Part shown: positions 27,226 through 37,286 of the stretch, piece after piece | Numbering within the stretch: the stretch's first letter is position 1 | Layout: each line of letters begins with the position of its first letter | Notes under the pieces: model-generated | The model's database searches: none | Told to the model about the DNA's origin: nothing | The model's input: only the letters and a program-made list of their open reading frames with translations | NCBI GenBank assembly: GCA_024426085.1 | Contig: CP087974.1 | Location: 248,001-312,000 of the forward strand | Length of the DNA: 64,000 bases | Reading direction: 5' to 3' | From: Rhizobium sp. RCAM05350 | GTDB taxonomy: Bacteria > Pseudomonadota > Alphaproteobacteria > Rhizobiales > Rhizobiaceae | Position numbers and translations under genes: made by a program

Positions 27226-28008
27226 TTATCCGCCGTAAACGTCGAAGTCGAAGTACTTGTCGTTGATTTCCTTGTACTTGCCGTTGGCGCGGATGGCCTT
27301 GATGGCTGCGTCGAACTTGCCCTTCAGTTCGGCATCGCCCTTGCGAACCGCAATGCCTGCGCCGATGCCGTTGATCTCCGGATCAGGGTTCAGGGCTTTG
27401 AGAAGCTTGCAGCACGCACCGTCTGCGGTCTTCAGCCAGGAAGACAGAACGACGACGTCGTCGATGACGGCATCGACGCGGCCGTTGGCGACGTCAAGCT
27501 TGTATTCGTCCGGGGTCGGATAGAGCTTCAACTCCGATTCCTTGAAGAAGGCTTCGGCATAGTTGGAGTGAGTCGTCGACGACTGCGCGCCGAGCGACTT
27601 GCCGGCGAGGCCAGCTTCCGTCGCTTCGGTGATCGGCGGATCTTTCGGAACGACGATAGCCGGGCCGGTGTTGTAATATTTGTCGGTGAAGTCTACCTTT
27701 TCCAGGCGCTCGGGCGTGATCGACATCGATGCGACGATGGCGTCGAACTTCTTGGCGAGCAGGGCCGGGATGATGCCGTCCCAATCCTGGGTGACGAAGG
27801 TGCATTCGGCCTTCATCTCGACGCAGAGCGCCTTGGCGATGTCGACGTCGAAGCCGGTCAGCGTGCCGTCGGCTTCAAGATTGTTGAAGGGCGGGTAGGC
27901 GCCTTCCGTGCCGATGACGATTTTTTCGCCGTCGGCCATGGCTGTGCCGGCCATCAGCGCGAAAACGGCTGCAGAAGCGGCCATGGCGAGACGTCTGGAA
28001 ATACGCAT
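27226..28008 (-). CDS. Polar amino-acid ABC transporter binding protein (ArgT/HisJ/OccT-like)
   Basis: An intact 260-residue periplasmic binding protein. The signal peptide is MRISRRLAMAASAAVFALMAGTAMA. Family segments are IGTEGAYPPFNNLEADGTLTGFDVDIAKALC, FVTQDWDGIIPALLAKKFDAIVASMSITPER (the SMSITPxR motif typical of cationic amino-acid binders), and GAQSSTTHSNYAEAFF. The conserved Cys pair of LAO/HisJ-type proteins is present (ALCVEMKAEC). It probably binds arginine, ornithine, lysine, histidine or an opine. It heads the operon with the two permeases, separated from them by a stem-loop. Confidence 0.9.
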   Translation of the reverse strand: MRISRRLAMAASAAVFALMAGTAMADGEKIVIGTEGAYPPFNNLEADGTLTGFDVDIAKALCVEMKAECTFVTQDWDGIIPALLAKKFDAIVASMSITPERLEKVDFTDKYYNTGPAIVVPKDPPITEATEAGLAGKSLGAQSSTTHSNYAEAFFKESELKLYPTPDEYKLDVANGRVDAVIDDVVVLSSWLKTADGACCKLLKALNPDPEINGIGAGIAVRKGDAELKGKFDAAIKAIRANGKYKEINDKYFDFDVYGG

Positions 28009-28392
28009 TGTGATCCTCTCTGTTGGCAGACGGCCGGTTTCTTGTTCTTCGCGGCCGCCGATACGCCGACCGTCGTTGCGATCGGGCTGGCGGGATACTC
28101 CTACGCTTTAAATGGAAAAATCAACAGGAAACCAGCGTTGGCTTGATGAAAAGTCAGCACATCTTCATGCCTTTGCACTGGTTGTCCGCTGATGCCGGCC
28201 TATGTCTGGCGAAGATGAACGCAACATTCATCCTGAGTTAATGCAGGTTTCGCTAATCCTCATTGGCTGATTTGAGCCGGTTCGCCTTCTTTTCAACGCT
28301 TGGCCTGTCCAAAGAGCGGGGAATGACTGAAGGCAGGAATGTCCCTCCGGCTCAAAACAACGAAAACGGGACCTCTGAAGGAGGAGACATAT
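28009..28392. other. Divergent intergenic region (binding protein / OmpA)
   Basis: About 380 bases between two divergent starts. I see no further gene. The start-proximal ends carry the ribosome-binding sites (AGAGAGGATC for the binding protein, GGAGGAGAC for OmpA). The promoters must be inside, but I cannot point to clear -35/-10 pairs. Confidence 0.5.
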
Positions 28393-30681
28393 ATGAGCAT
28401 CCGATCCAAACTTTTCGCGACCGTGGCGTTTCCCATGCTGTCGATTTCGATCGCCATCCAGCCGGCGCTGGCCGACAGCCTGATGAAGCCGTTCGAAGTC
28501 GCGCAGGAAGATGGCGCCGCGCAGGCGGACGGCGGCGAGCAGGCACCGGAAGAATTGATCAAGAAGCGCAAGAAGCGCGCCGAGCAGGTCGAGGAGCAGC
28601 CAGCCCAGGAAGAGCAGCCAAGCCGCGCCGAGCGCCTGCAAGCAACGGCAGGACGCCGAACAGCAGCAGGAGGCCCAACCGACCCAGGACGAGCAACCAA
28701 GCCGGGCGGAACGCCGCAAGCAACGGCAGGATGCCGAGCAGCAGCAGGAACAGCCGCAGGAAGCTCAGCCGGCTCAGGAAGAGCAGCCGAGCCGCGCCGA
28801 GCGCCGCAAGAAGCGGCAGGATGCCGAGCAGCAGCAGGAACAGCAACAGGAAGCACAGCCGGCGCAGGAAGAGCAGCCCAGCCGTGCCGAGCGCAAGAAG
28901 CGCCAGCAGGCCGAACAGCAGCAACAGGAAGAAGCCCAGCCCTCGGCTGACGACGAAGCGGCAAAGGCTGCCGAAGAGAAGCTGAAGGCGCGTGCCGAGC
29001 GCAAGAAGCGCCAGCAAGCCGAGCAGCAGCAACAGGAAGAGGCCCAGCCTTCCGGTGACGATGACGCGGCGAGGGCTGCCGAAGAGAAGGCGAGGGCTCG
29101 CGCCGAGCGCAAGAAGCAGCAGGCCGAACAGCAGCAGGAACAAGCCCAGCCTTCCGGCGATGATGACGCAGCGAAGGCAGCGGAAGAAAAGGCCAAGGCC
29201 CGCGCGGAACGCAAGAAGCGCCAGGACGCCGAGCAACCGCAGCAGGAGGAGGCACAGCCCTCAACGGATGACGAGGTCGCGCAGAAGGCTGCCGAGGAAC
29301 GCCGCCGTATCCGCGCCGAGCAGAAGGCACGTGCCCAGGCCGAACAGCAGGAACAGGGCCAGCAACCGGTGATTGAAGACGACCTGCGTCCGGCGATCGA
29401 CGGTGACGGCGAGCCGACCGAGGGCCGCAAGCGGCCCGATCGTCGCAAGCCGATCCCAGAGGTCGTCGATACGCGCAGCCAGGAAGAAAAGCAGGAGATC
29501 GCCCGCGATCCGTCCAAGAGCGACGAAACGGTCGTGCTTCCGGTCGATAATGGCGCTGCCGTTCTCGACAGCGACAAGGAGGCCGACAATGTCGGCGACG
29601 AAGGTGCAGGAGAAGCGCCGCAAGCGTCGTGAACAGGCGCGCGCCGAGGAGGAGAACGTCGAGGTTCCTAAGAGCGACGAGGAATCCCAGTCGCGCCGCA
29701 AGGATCGCCGTCCGACGCGTGAGGAACTGGGGGCCAATATCAGGGAAGAGGGCCGTCGGGTCGATCGCGTGCCGGAATTCGGTGTCAACGACCTGATCGA
29801 CGCCTTTACCGGCACCGACCGTCGCCGGCCGCGAATCGACGAGACGCGCGACAATCGCACGGTTCTCGATTTTGGCGACCAGATCATCGTTCGTGGCGAC
29901 GATCGTCCGCGCCTGCGCCGCAATGCTCAGGAAACCTACTATGAAGAACTCTCGCGCGGCCGGTCGCGTGAAACGATCGAGCGGCCGAACGGCGTGCGTA
30001 TCGTGACGATCTACAACAGCTATGGCGACATCGTGCAGCGTTCGCGCATCGACCAGGATGGCCGCGAATATCTGATGATCTATGCGCCTGAAGCTGGCGA
30101 TGGTCCACGTCCGCCGAGCTATGATGCCGGTGACGATCTGCCGCCGATGCGCCTGCGCGTGCCGGTTCGCGATTACATCATCGATACGTCGAGCGAGCCG
30201 GATCGGGACTACTACGACTTCCTGGCCGAGCCGCCGGTGGAGCAGGTAGAACGTACCTACACGATCGACGAAGTCCGGAACTCGGCCCCGTATCCGCGAC
30301 AAGGTGCGCCGTATCGATCTCGATACGATCACCTTTGCGACCGGCAGCGCGGAAGTCCCGCTTTCGCAGGCGAAAACCCTGCGCAAGGTGGCCGATGCCA
30401 TGCTCGAGGTGATCGAAAGGATCCGGGCGAGACCTTCTTCATCGAAGGCCACACCGATGCGGTCGGTGGCGACGAGCCGAACCTGGTGCTTTCGGACGAA
30501 CGCGCCTGAATCGGTCGCCTCGCTGCTGACCGAGGTCTATGACATCCCGGCGGAGAACCTGGTGACGCAGGGCTATGGCGAGCGCTTCCTCAAAGTTCGC
30601 ACGCCGGAAGCCGAGCAGCAGAACCGCCGCGTGACAATCCGTCGCGTGACGCCGTTGGTTCGTCCTGTGGCCCAGAATTAG
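28393..30681 (+). CDS. OmpA-family outer-membrane protein with long charged repeat region, frame-broken several times
   Basis: About 760 residues. The signal peptide (MSIRSKLFATVAFPMLSISIAIQPALA) is followed by a highly charged, Gln-rich region from residue ~45 to ~330. This holds about four copies of a unit like PSRAERRKQRQDAEQQQ(E)AQPAQEEQ, then about four of KARAERKKRQQAEQQQQEEAQPSGDDDAAKAAEEK, and is likely an extended helix. Next come a segment with VNDLIDAFTGTDRR, VLDFGDQIIVRGDDRPRL and DGREYLMIYAPE, and a C-terminal OmpA peptidoglycan-binding domain (ITFATGSAEVPLSQ, FIEGHTDAVG, LSDERA-ESVASLL, VTQGYGE, RRVTIRRVTPL). The frame changes at about 28637, 29594, 30295, 30420 and 30507. In each case the next frame continues the family sequence. 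It probably links the outer membrane to the wall. Confidence 0.85.
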
Positions 30682-30717
30682 CGATAGTCCGGCCTCTCAT
30701 TAGAGATGCCAATGCAG

Positions 30718-30752
30718 AACGGCCCGGTGCATCGAGCACCGGGCCGTTTTGC
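30718..30752 (+). terminator. Intrinsic terminator after the OmpA-family gene
   Basis: AACGGCCCGGTGC / GCACCGGGCCGTT form a 13-bp perfect stem with a 5-base loop, followed by TTTTGC. Confidence 0.88.
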
Positions 30753-30805
30753 GTGGGCGTTCCCTCTTCTCCCGGCATTGCCGCCGGTCGTACTGTGAGT
30801 TTCCG

Positions 30806-31538
30806 ATGAAAACCCTTCTCGTCGCTTTTGATGGCTGTTTCCATCGGGAACGCCTGTCTCGCCGCAACCCGGCTGGTGGAGCCGCAGTTGCGGCTTGAAG
30901 AACAGGAGAAGGGTGTACCGCCGCGCGTTGCGCTGACCTTCGATGCCTGCAGCGGCAAGACGGACGAGCGGATTTTGTCGACATTGATCGACAATCATAT
31001 TCCCACGACCATCTTCGTGACGGCCCGCTGGGTGAAGCGCAATGCTGCAGCGATGGCGGTCTTCAAGGCGCACCCGGATCTGTTCGAGATCGAGAATCAC
31101 GGGGCGATGCATGTTCCGGCCGTCGACCGGCCTGTGTCGATCTACGGCATTGCGGCGGCCGGAAGCCCACAGGCTGTCGAAACGGAAGTTGCGGGCGGCG
31201 CTGCTGCGATCGTGGGGCAGGGATTGCAGCCGCACTGGTTTCATGGCGCAACGGCGAAATACAGCCTGTCGTCCATCGGGCGGATCCGGCAGATGGGATT
31301 TCGCATTGCCGGTTACTCGGTGAACGGCGATGGCGGTTCGCTGCTTGGTGCAGGTGCTGCGGAAAAACGGTTTGCGACGGCCAAGGATGGTGATGTGATC
31401 ATCGCCCATATCAACCAGCCGACTCGTGCTGCTGGAGCCGGTGTCGTCAAGGGTATCCTTGACCTGAAGGCTATGGGCTATGCATTCGTCCGACTGAATG
31501 ACGCAACAGAAGACGGTAGCGACGAAACCACCAACTGA
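30806..31538 (+). CDS. Polysaccharide deacetylase family protein (secreted), frame-broken in the signal peptide
   Basis: About 244 residues with a NodB-like carbohydrate-esterase fold. After the start MKTLLVAF the T-run near 30828 is one base short; the next frame gives MAVSIGNACLA, completing a signal peptide. The catalytic-domain motifs are VALTFDACSG (the second D of the usual TFDD is A here), the metal-binding region FEIENHGAMHVPA (HxxxH type: H in NHG and H in MHV), HWFHGATAKYS, and VIIAHINQP near the C-terminal end. It probably acts on an exported polysaccharide or peptidoglycan. It follows the OmpA gene but is separated from it by a terminator. Confidence 0.78.
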
Positions 31539-31547
31539 TCGTCCCGG

Positions 31548-32085
31548 TCAGTCCGGCTGTTTTGCCAGACCGGTGGTGCGTTCGACGAAATCGGCGATGG
31601 CGATTGTATCGTTGAGATCGAACAGGGCGAGCCCGGTCTCCTCGACCGGATGATCCGCGGCAATCGCCAGGATATGCGGGTCGGTGGGGGCGAGCGGCTC
31701 GCGGTTCTGTGCCTCCAACCGCCGTGCCTCGATCTTGGGGATCGGCTCGCGCTTGTAGCCTTCGATCAATACGAGATCGCACGGAGCAAGCCGCGCAAGA
31801 ATTTCCGGAAAGCTCGGCTCCGGTGCGCCGCGCAATTCGTGCATGATGGCATAGCGCGTACCTGAGACGATGGTCACCTCATGGGCACCCGCCTCGCGGT
31901 GGCGAAAACTGTCGGCACCGACCTTGTCGATATCGAAATCATGGTGGGCGTGCTTGACCGTCGAGACGCGATAGCCACGCCGGGTCAGTTCGGTGACGAG
32001 ACGGACGGCGAGACCGGTCTTGCCGGAATTCTTCCAGCCGGCGATTCCTGAAGACTTTTGGGCTGACGGTTTCTGGCAGTGTCAT
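31548..32085 (-). CDS. mobB: Molybdopterin-guanine dinucleotide biosynthesis protein B, frame-broken
   Basis: A GTP-binding helper for MobA in molybdenum cofactor maturation. After the start MTLPETVSPKVF one extra base at 32049 shifts the frame. Correction gives the P-loop GIAGWKNSGKTGLAV, then STVKHAHHDFDIDKVGADS and FRHREAGAHEVTIVSGTRYAI. Later come LILIEGYKREPIPKIE (read here as DLVLIEGYKREP) and FDLNDTIAIADFVER. About 178 residues. The ATG overlaps the mobA stop (ATGA). Confidence 0.92.
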
Positions 32086-32741
32086 CTTTCAATCCCCTCG
32101 ATAAGCGGCAGCCAGCGCTCGGCCGTTTCGAGATCGGCCGGCGTGTTGATGTTGAAGAACGGATCGATCGGGCCGTCCACGGTTTCGATCATGGGAAATT
32201 CGACCTCCGCCACCGGATGACGTTCGATGAAGCCGCGCACCCGGCGCTTGTCGTCGGTCAACAGCCAGTGTTCGAGCTCATCGGCAAGGGCGACCGGCCA
32301 GAGGGCGAAGACCGGGTGCATGATGCCAGCCGAATAGGCAACGGCGATCTGGCCGGGCTCTGTGATCGCTGCCTGAAGGCGCGCTACGAGGTCCGTTGGA
32401 AAGAACGGCGTGTCGGTCGGAACGGTGGCTATGTGGCTTGCCACGGGCAAGTGCCTTGCCGCATTGCGCATCCCCGAAAGCACCCCTGCCATCGGTCCGA
32501 CATAGCCTGGCACGGTATCGGCAAAGACGGGGACGCCGGGAGCAAACTCCAAACCGGTGGCCGTGTTGCTGTTGACGCTGAGGCCGGCCGTCTGTGGGGC
32601 GAGGCGCTCGATGACATGATGGACAAGCGGTTTTCCGCCAAGTATCACCGCTGCCTTGTCGCTGCCCATGCGCAAGGAACGGCCGCCGGCAAGGACGACA
32701 CCACGCGGGAGTTTTGCCGACAGAGTTGCCGATGTGCTCAT
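32082..32741 (-). CDS. mobA: Molybdenum cofactor guanylyltransferase
   Basis: Transfers GMP from GTP to molybdopterin to make the MGD form of Moco. The intact 219-residue protein has the nucleotidyltransferase signature GVVLAGGRSLRMGSDKA near the N-terminus, PLVHHVIERL, GPMAGVLSGM, the metal-site segment VPTDTPFFP, and the end FFNINTPADLETAERW. The start MSTSATL (32741) has an AAAGGAG ribosome-binding site; an adjacent upstream GTG is less likely. Coupled to mobB by ATGA. Confidence 0.94.
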   Translation of the reverse strand: MSTSATLSAKLPRGVVLAGGRSLRMGSDKAAVILGGKPLVHHVIERLAPQTAGLSVNSNTATGLEFAPGVPVFADTVPGYVGPMAGVLSGMRNAARHLPVASHIATVPTDTPFFPTDLVARLQAAITEPGQIAVAYSAGIMHPVFALWPVALADELEHWLLTDDKRRVRGFIERHPVAEVEFPMIETVDGPIDPFFNINTPADLETAERWLPLIEGIER

Positions 32742-32766
32742 CACATCTCCTTTCTCTTCGATTCGG

Positions 32767-33675
32767 TCATTTCGGCGATCCCGGCTCCGATTGCTGGGCT
32801 ACGGCCGTTGTTCGCCGCTTGTTTTCGCGTGCGAAGGTATAGAGGCCGGAGGCGATGATGATCGCGATACCCGTCACCATCCAGATGTCGGGCTTCTCGG
32901 CAAAGAACAGGATGCCGATGCCGATCGACCAGATCAGGCTGGTATAGCGGAAGGGGGCGACGATGGCGATTTCGCCGTTGCGCATGGCCAGCACGATACA
33001 CTGGTAGCCGACCAAAAGCAGCAGGCTTGCGGCCCCAAGATGGCTGATGGATACCAGCGACATCGGTTGCCAACCGCCAAGCGGCACGACAAGTGCCGCC
33101 CCAACCAGCGTGATGACCACTGCAGTGATGGCGGAAATGAAGAGGGATGGCACGGTTGGATCGATCCGTCGGGTGCAGAGATCCCGGATCGCCGCGCAAA
33201 CGACCGACGCGAGCACACTGAGCGCGGCGCCGGTAAAGCCCTCCGGTCCGGGCCTGAGCACGATCAGCACCCCAAGGAAACCCGCCAGGATCGCCAGCCA
33301 GCGCCGCCAGCCGACCGGCTCCGACAGGAAGAGTGCTGCACCAAGGGTGACGGCAAGCGGCAAGGCCTGCAAAATGGCCGAGGCGTTGGCGAGCGGAATC
33401 TGGCCGAGTGCCAGGATATAGGTGATGGATGCGAAGACTTCGGCGACGATGCGAAGCGCGATGACAGGATTCAGAATCAGGCGAAGCGAACGCAGCGCCC
33501 CGAAGTGGCGGGCAATCATCAGTACCAGAACCGATGTGAAAAAGCCGCGCACCAGCATGATCTGACCGGCATTCATGACGCCGGTGACGGATTTGACCAA
33601 TGCGTCGTTGCAGGTGAAGCCTGCCATGGCCAGACACATGAACATGGCGCCGCGGAAATTGGCGGTGGATTGCAT
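32767..33675 (-). CDS. EamA/DMT-family transporter
   Basis: An intact 302-residue membrane protein with ten predicted helices in two EamA repeats. The first runs from FRGAMFMCLAMAGFTCNDALVKS to LEPVGWRRWLAILAGFLGVLIVL. The second is AALSVLASVVCAAIRDLCTRRI to TGIAIIIASGLYTF. The drug/metabolite transporter superfamily exports metabolites; the substrate cannot be inferred. It is on the same strand as mobA, with a 25-base gap, so cotranscription with mobA-mobB is possible. It has a basic, hydrophilic C-tail. Confidence 0.88.
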   Translation of the reverse strand: MQSTANFRGAMFMCLAMAGFTCNDALVKSVTGVMNAGQIMLVRGFFTSVLVLMIARHFGALRSLRLILNPVIALRIVAEVFASITYILALGQIPLANASAILQALPLAVTLGAALFLSEPVGWRRWLAILAGFLGVLIVLRPGPEGFTGAALSVLASVVCAAIRDLCTRRIDPTVPSLFISAITAVVITLVGAALVVPLGGWQPMSLVSISHLGAASLLLLVGYQCIVLAMRNGEIAIVAPFRYTSLIWSIGIGILFFAEKPDIWMVTGIAIIIASGLYTFARENKRRTTAVAQQSEPGSPK

Positions 33676-34132
33676 TCTTTTTAAGGGTCCGTTCTCGTCG
33701 CCGTTTGATTTTAAATATCAGCGATGCGGCGGGCTCGAAGGTTTGCGCTGCTGATCCTGCCTATCTCTAAAGCATCGGCATTTCTTTTATGCAACTCCTA
33801 TCCCTTGCCTGTCTGAATTCATGGCGGAAATGAAAGAATAGTCGTTTCCAACAACGTTGTAGAGCCGGGAACTACGCTGCCTCCGTTTTTCACGGCGCAC
33901 GACTAAACCACGGGATTTTTGGCGAAATATTAAGTTTCGATGCCTATCGTGCCGATATTCCGCTGCCCTTCGCATGACGCTGAATATGGTTGACGTAACG
34001 GCAAGTATTTCCGTTCAGGTCAACCGGATGACATTCCGGACATGTGCCATGGTTGCACGCCGGTACGTCCGTTCTCTTCTCAGAGAGCAGTCTGGCGGGA
34101 ATGTCCGATTTGCTCAACACCTGGAGTTCGGA
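33676..34132. other. Divergent intergenic region with an imperfect inverted repeat
   Basis: About 460 bases between the EamA transporter and the chemoreceptor with no supported gene. Near the right end, GGTTGACGTAACGG (33988-34001) and CCGTTCAGGTCAACC (34011-34025) form an imperfect inverted repeat about 110 bases before the chemoreceptor start. It could be an operator or mRNA leader hairpin. Confidence 0.5.
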
Positions 34133-36683
34133 ATGTCCCTGATCGATCGTTCTTTGCAGCGCCTGCGCATTGTCACCAAGGTTTTGTTGTTCGTGGTGCC
34201 GCTGGTGGCCCTGATCGCCGGCATCGGCCTTGTCGGTTATTTCACCGCAAGCACGCTCAACGGGCATATGACCGTGACCCGCGAAACGATCAACAATCTC
34301 TCCGATTTCCAGTCGCTGCGCAGCGGGCTGCAGAGTTTTGTCGACAATCCCACCGAAGAGGCGCGCTCGACGCTTGCCGGCCGGATCGATGAACAGGAAA
34401 GCGGTATCCGGACGTTGGACGGCCTGCTGACAGCCAAAGAAGACAAGGCCAAGATCAGCTCGGTCGTCGCTTTGGGCGAGGCCATGCGCGGACAGCAGGA
34501 CAAGCTCTGGTCGATCAAAACCGAGCGCGACAGCGTCACTGCTTCGCTCGACGCCGCGCTTGCCGACATGACCGCGCAGGGCAATACGGCCTTCAAGCAG
34601 ATCGACATCCTGCGCAAGGAATCCGGCGAAAAGGAATCCTTTGCCAAGGCACTGCTGTTTGACGCTGCCGCCTATCAGGGCCTTGCCGAACGCATCAAGA
34701 AGTTCCGTCTGCCCGTGACCATGGCGATCGCTCCCGATGCCAAGGTCGAACAGGCGACCAAGCTCATGCCGCACCTGCTCAAGCAGATCGCCGAGGCCGA
34801 GAAGATCGCATCCGACAAGGTGCTGAAGAAGATCGCCGAGGTGAAGGCCGATACCAAGGCGATCCAGGATATTTTGGCCAATAGCGATCCGAATGACGTC
34901 AAGAAGACGCAGCTGGGTTCGGCGCTCATCAAGTTTTCAAAATACGAAGCAGACTTCGCCAAGGAAGCCGTCACCAATTCGGACACTGCGGCCAAGCGTT
35001 TCGTCGGCATGGACAGCGAGATTTCGACTCTGAAGACGCTAATCGGCCTGATGAACGAAACCTTCAAGGGACTGGACGACACGCGCCTGCACATCAGCGA
35101 GCTGCATCGCAAACTGGATACGGCCAGCCGTGATAGCGTCATCGCCGATATTGCCGCGGTGCGCGAGAGCGTGACGAAACTTTCTGAAATGGGCGGCAAG
35201 AACGCGGCGTTGCGCGATCTCGCCGGCAAGCTGGCACCATCGCTTGAACAGATCGATACAGGCACGGCCCAGTTGATCGATGTCGGCGCGCTGGCAGGCG
35301 GCCAAGACCGAAGCCTCCGCGCTGGTGGCCGATGCCAGCCAGACTCTGGAAAATTTCGTCAGCAGCGCCCAGGAAGCCGGCAAGAAGGACAGCCAGCGCT
35401 CTGCCGATGTCTCGATCATTGCCATGGTTGCCGGCACGCTGCTTTCCATCGTCGGCGGCCTGATGCTGATCGAGACCCTGCGCGGTCCCTTGAAACGCGT
35501 GACCGAGACGATGACCCGGCTTGCCAATGGCGATCTCGAGGTTGCCATCGAAGGCCGCAACCGTGGCGACGAGATCGGCGACATGGTGCGCTCGGTTGCC
35601 GTCTTCCGCGACAACGCAGTCGAGAACGTCCGGCTCGGACAGGAAGCCGAAGCCGCGCGTACATTGTCAGCCGAAGAGGAAGCCCGCCGCCGCCAGGAGC
35701 GCGCCCGCATCGAAGCCGAACAGATGGAAGCGTTGACGGCGCTGTCGGATGTTCTGGCCAAGCTCGCCGACGGCAATCTGGAAGAGGGTATGGCGGAAGA
35801 TCTTTCCGAAGATTACATCGTCATGGCCCGCACCTATAACAATGCTGTTGAGGCGCTGCGTGCAACGCTGATCGATGTCCGCTCGGTTACCGACGAAATC
35901 ACCAGCGGCACAGGCAACCTCGCATCCTCGGCAGATGATCTCGCTCGCCGTACGGAGCAGCAGGCCGCAGCGCTGGAGGAAAGCTCGCGCGCTCTTGGCC
36001 AGCTGACGGAGATCGTCCGCTCGACGGCTGAAAGTGCGCGCAAGACGACAGTGTCGGTCGATCAGACCCACAGCTATGCCAAGCATTCCGGCGAAGTCGT
36101 TGGCAAGGCGATCGACGCGATGGCGGCGATCAACAAGTCGTCCGACAAGATTTCGACCATCATCGGCGTGATCGACGAGATTGCCTTCCAGACCAACCTG
36201 CTGGCACTGAACGCTGGTGTCGAGGCGGCCCGTGCCGGTGATGCTGGCCGTGGATTTGCCGTCGTCGCCCAGGAAGTCCGCGAGCTGGCCCAGCGCTGTG
36301 CGGGTGCCGCCCGCGAGATCAAGGGGCTGATTTCCGAAAGTTCCGTGCAGGTGCGCGGCGGTGTCGAACTGGTGCAGGAAACCGGCAAGGCGCTGACCGT
36401 CATCAACGAGCATATCTCGACCATCCACCAGCTGGTGAGCAACATCGGATCGGCCGCCGCAGACCAGTATCGCGGCCTCAACGAGGTCAACCAGGCCGTT
36501 CGAGAGGTTGAGCTGATCACCCAGCAGAATGCGGCGATGGTCGAGGAAAACACGGCCGAAATCCACGGCCTGCGCCACCAGGTCGATATCCTCAACGAGA
36601 AGATCGAGCGCTTCAAGACCGGTACCGGCCGCACGATTTCGGGCGGCCGGGTGCAGGGATACGGCAGAAGCTACGCTGCGTAA
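34133..36683 (+). CDS. Methyl-accepting chemotaxis protein with long helical sensor domain, frame-broken
   Basis: About 850 residues. The first membrane helix (VLLFVVPLVALIAGIGLVGYF) is followed by a ~350-residue all-helical periplasmic region of HBM type (QSLRSGLQSFVDNPTEEARS to the second helix). The second helix is VSIIAMVAGTLLSIVGGLMLI, then a HAMP domain (RGPLKRVTETMTRLANGDLEVAIEGRNRGDEIG). A second HAMP-like unit (LADGNLEEGMAEDLSEDY) precedes the signalling domain with the conserved hairpin IDEIAFQTNLLALNAGVEAARAG. The frame shifts at about 35284 (GTC-G-GCGCGCTGG). No C-terminal CheR-binding pentapeptide is seen. The ligand is unknown. Confidence 0.9.
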
Positions 36684-36700
36684 GGGATTGCCATCAACGA

Positions 36701-36735
36701 CGATCAAAACCCGCGCCGAGCGCGGGTTTTGATCG
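36701..36735. terminator. Bidirectional terminator after the chemoreceptor
   Basis: CGATCAAAACCCGCG / CGCGGGTTTTGATCG form a perfect 15-bp stem with a 5-base loop, flanked by T-rich sequence. It serves the chemoreceptor and the convergent NTF2-like gene. Confidence 0.9.
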
Positions 36736-36737
36736 TT

Positions 36738-37101
36738 TCAACCTGATGGTTTCGAGACAGGGTCGCCGGGCGGCAGGCCGAAGAACACCTCGACCGAATG
36801 GATTTGACCTTCGGATGCCCCGAAAAGTTCGGTGTTTCGTGCCCGGTTGCCGGTCTTCCATGTCGCATCGTAGGTCACGAAACATCGGTTTTCAGACACG
36901 ACGAGGTGCTGCAGGTCCAGCGATTCAGAACGTCCCGGCGACCGGCCAGCAGCGCTCGAAATAGGTTTTACGGTCGATATGGTCGTGGTAAGGGCTGGTG
37001 AAGGTAAAATCCTGTGCGAGCAGCGTTTCCAGACGAAGCCTGTCAGCCGTCAGGTAACAATCGAAACTGCTGCGCACCAAATCCTCGATAGAAGCGAACA
37101 T
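36738..37101 (-). CDS. NTF2/SnoaL-like protein, frame-broken
   Basis: About 120 residues. The first frame reads MFASIEDLVRSSFDCYLTADR, LETLLAQDFTFTSPYHDHIDRKTYFERCWP, typical of SnoaL-like small alpha+beta barrels. One extra base at 36927 (TTC-A-GAA on the plus strand) ends it at a TGA. The second frame continues ESLDLQHLVVSENRCFVTYDATWKTGNRARNTELF and ends EVFFGLPPGDPVSKPSG. The function is unknown; such proteins are isomerases, hydrolases or binding modules. The stop directly abuts the shared terminator. Confidence 0.72.
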
Positions 37102-37286
37102 GACGGCGTTCCGCAGATTGCGTTGATCGGTTCTAATCGAACGTGATCCGGGAAAGTTTGTTCCCTCGGCCGCATCCCGTCACCGCGGCGGGTAGACGAG
37201 GTAGCTTTTCCGATTATCGGGATCGGCCGCATTTCGAAGGTAGGATCGGGGTTGTATTGAACAAATCCCCTTGCTGCTGTGAATGT

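Noticed and set aside
28590..29370. CRISPR-like or phase-variable repeat array
   Set aside because: The repeats keep a protein reading frame of about 30-35 codons, have no conserved repeat/spacer pattern, and no cas genes are present.
28293..30452. A very long minus-strand open frame (719 codons) opposite the OmpA-family gene
   Set aside because: It is antisense to the repeat region, has an implausible composition (long Arg/Ser/Pro/Ala runs), no ribosome-binding site, and vanishes outside the repeats. It arises from the GC-rich repeated codons on the other strand.
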